DNA from: a bacterium
Lineage (GTDB): Bacteria > Desulfobacterota > Binatia > UBA12015
Assembly: GCA_018970825.1 (NCBI GenBank)
Contig: JAGWVP010000173.1
Coordinates: 1 to 6,889 of the forward strand
Length of the DNA: 6,889 nt
Direction of reading: 5' to 3'
Positions within the stretch are counted from its first letter, which is position 1. Every line of letters begins with the position of its first letter. Below are positions 6,545-6,889 of the stretch, piece by piece. Below the pieces are notes generated by a model that saw nothing but the letters and a program-made list of their open reading frames with translations, did no database searches and was not told the origin of the DNA. The translations under genes and the position numbers were made by a program.

Positions 6545-6889
6545 TCAGAGCTCGTCGACCATCTCGCCGCCCCAGCGCCGCAGCGCGGCCCACGCGAAGG
6601 CGAGCGCGGCCGCCGCGAAAGCGACCTGCGGCAGGAGCGAGAGCGGGTCGGGGCAGCGTCCGTGCAGCACGATGTCCTGGTAGCCGCGGGCGATCGCGGT
6701 CATCGGGTTCAGCGCAACCAGGCTCCGGGCGCGCTCGCCGAGCGCTTCCACCGGGTAGATGATCGGGGTGAACCAGAACCAGAGCTGGAGCCCGATCGCG
6801 ACGACCTGGGCCACGTCGCGGAAGAAGACGTTCATCACGCCGAGACCGACGCCGAGCCCGACCGCGATCGAGAGCTGGAGGGCGACGAG
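6545..6889 (-). CDS. wzm: ABC-2 type polysaccharide exporter permease (Wzm-like), C-terminal part
   Basis: The last 114 residues of an inner-membrane permease whose start lies beyond the right edge of the window; the frame is open to the edge, with no reason to begin at an internal codon. The fragment opens in a Gly-rich membrane helix (LSIAVGLGVGLG), then carries the ABC-2 exporter block NVFFRDVAQVVAIGLQLWFW followed by FTPIIYPVE, then ALNPMTAIARGYQDIVL, and a final hydrophobic helix ending in a short acidic cytoplasmic tail. FFRDV, TPIIYP and NPM are the hallmarks of Wzm/RfbA-type permeases. It lies 4 nt upstream of the long Wzt-type ATPase and is its evident partner. The matching part of the other permease in this operon differs clearly (WMRDLSYIQ, TPIMFP), so this is not a recent tandem copy. 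Confidence 0.9.
   Translation of the reverse strand, partial: LVALQLSIAVGLGVGLGVMNVFFRDVAQVVAIGLQLWFWFTPIIYPVEALGERARSLVALNPMTAIARGYQDIVLHGRCPDPLSLLPQVAFAAAALAFAWAALRRWGGEMVDEL

Noticed and set aside
5098..6762. A 554-residue open frame on the plus strand, opposite the long Wzt gene
   Set aside because: It has the same low-complexity composition and lies wholly opposite a gene with Walker motifs and a recognised second domain.
2528..6889. Recent tandem duplication of one exporter
   Set aside because: The permease blocks differ at many positions and the ATPases differ in domain content; only universal family motifs are shared.
1..6889. Defence system, CRISPR array, mobile element, tRNA or rRNA
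   Set aside because: No repeat-spacer pattern, transposase or integrase motifs, terminal repeats or RNA gene signatures were seen; nearly the whole window is explained by glycan-locus genes.

Overview
This is a very GC-rich window (around 70% G+C by eye, nearly all codons ending in G or C, several GTG starts). It is fully explained by eight protein genes in two convergent operons that both run off the window edges. The long reading frames on the opposite strands are by-products of the GC bias. The leftward operon holds two Wzm/Wzt-type ABC polysaccharide exporters, which points to a Gram-negative-type cell surface polysaccharide (O-antigen or capsule) locus. High-GC lineages such as Myxococcota or other former deltaproteobacterial groups would fit, but the sequence does not settle the taxonomy.

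Plus strand, 1-2434: the 3' end of a classical short-chain dehydrogenase/reductase (SDR), a complete GT-B-fold (GT4-like) glycosyltransferase of 413 residues, and a second, complete classical SDR of 270 residues. The genes are 16 and 13 nt apart and look co-transcribed. A 93-bp gap (2435-2527) separates this operon from the convergent one. It holds GC-rich inverted repeats, the best being a perfect 8-bp stem that could act as a shared terminator.

Minus strand, 6889 down to 2528, in transcription order: the C-terminal part of an ABC-2 permease (Wzm-like, exporter A); its ATPase, a long Wzt with a C-terminal carbohydrate-binding-type domain; a family-2 glycosyltransferase of the rhamnosyltransferase-like (WbbL/RfbF) kind; a second complete ABC-2 permease (exporter B); and a second ATPase, a short Wzt without the C-terminal domain. 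Two of the junctions are 4-nt GTGA stop/start overlaps and a third is a 4-nt gap, so translation is probably coupled.

Together the genes suggest assembly of an undecaprenyl-linked glycan by the glycosyltransferases, with the SDRs perhaps adjusting a sugar or other precursor, followed by export across the inner membrane. The feature most worth a second look is the presence of two dissimilar ABC exporters in one operon, one with and one without the substrate-recognition domain. I saw no RNA genes, CRISPR, insertion sequences or phage genes, and no promoter: both operon starts lie outside the window.
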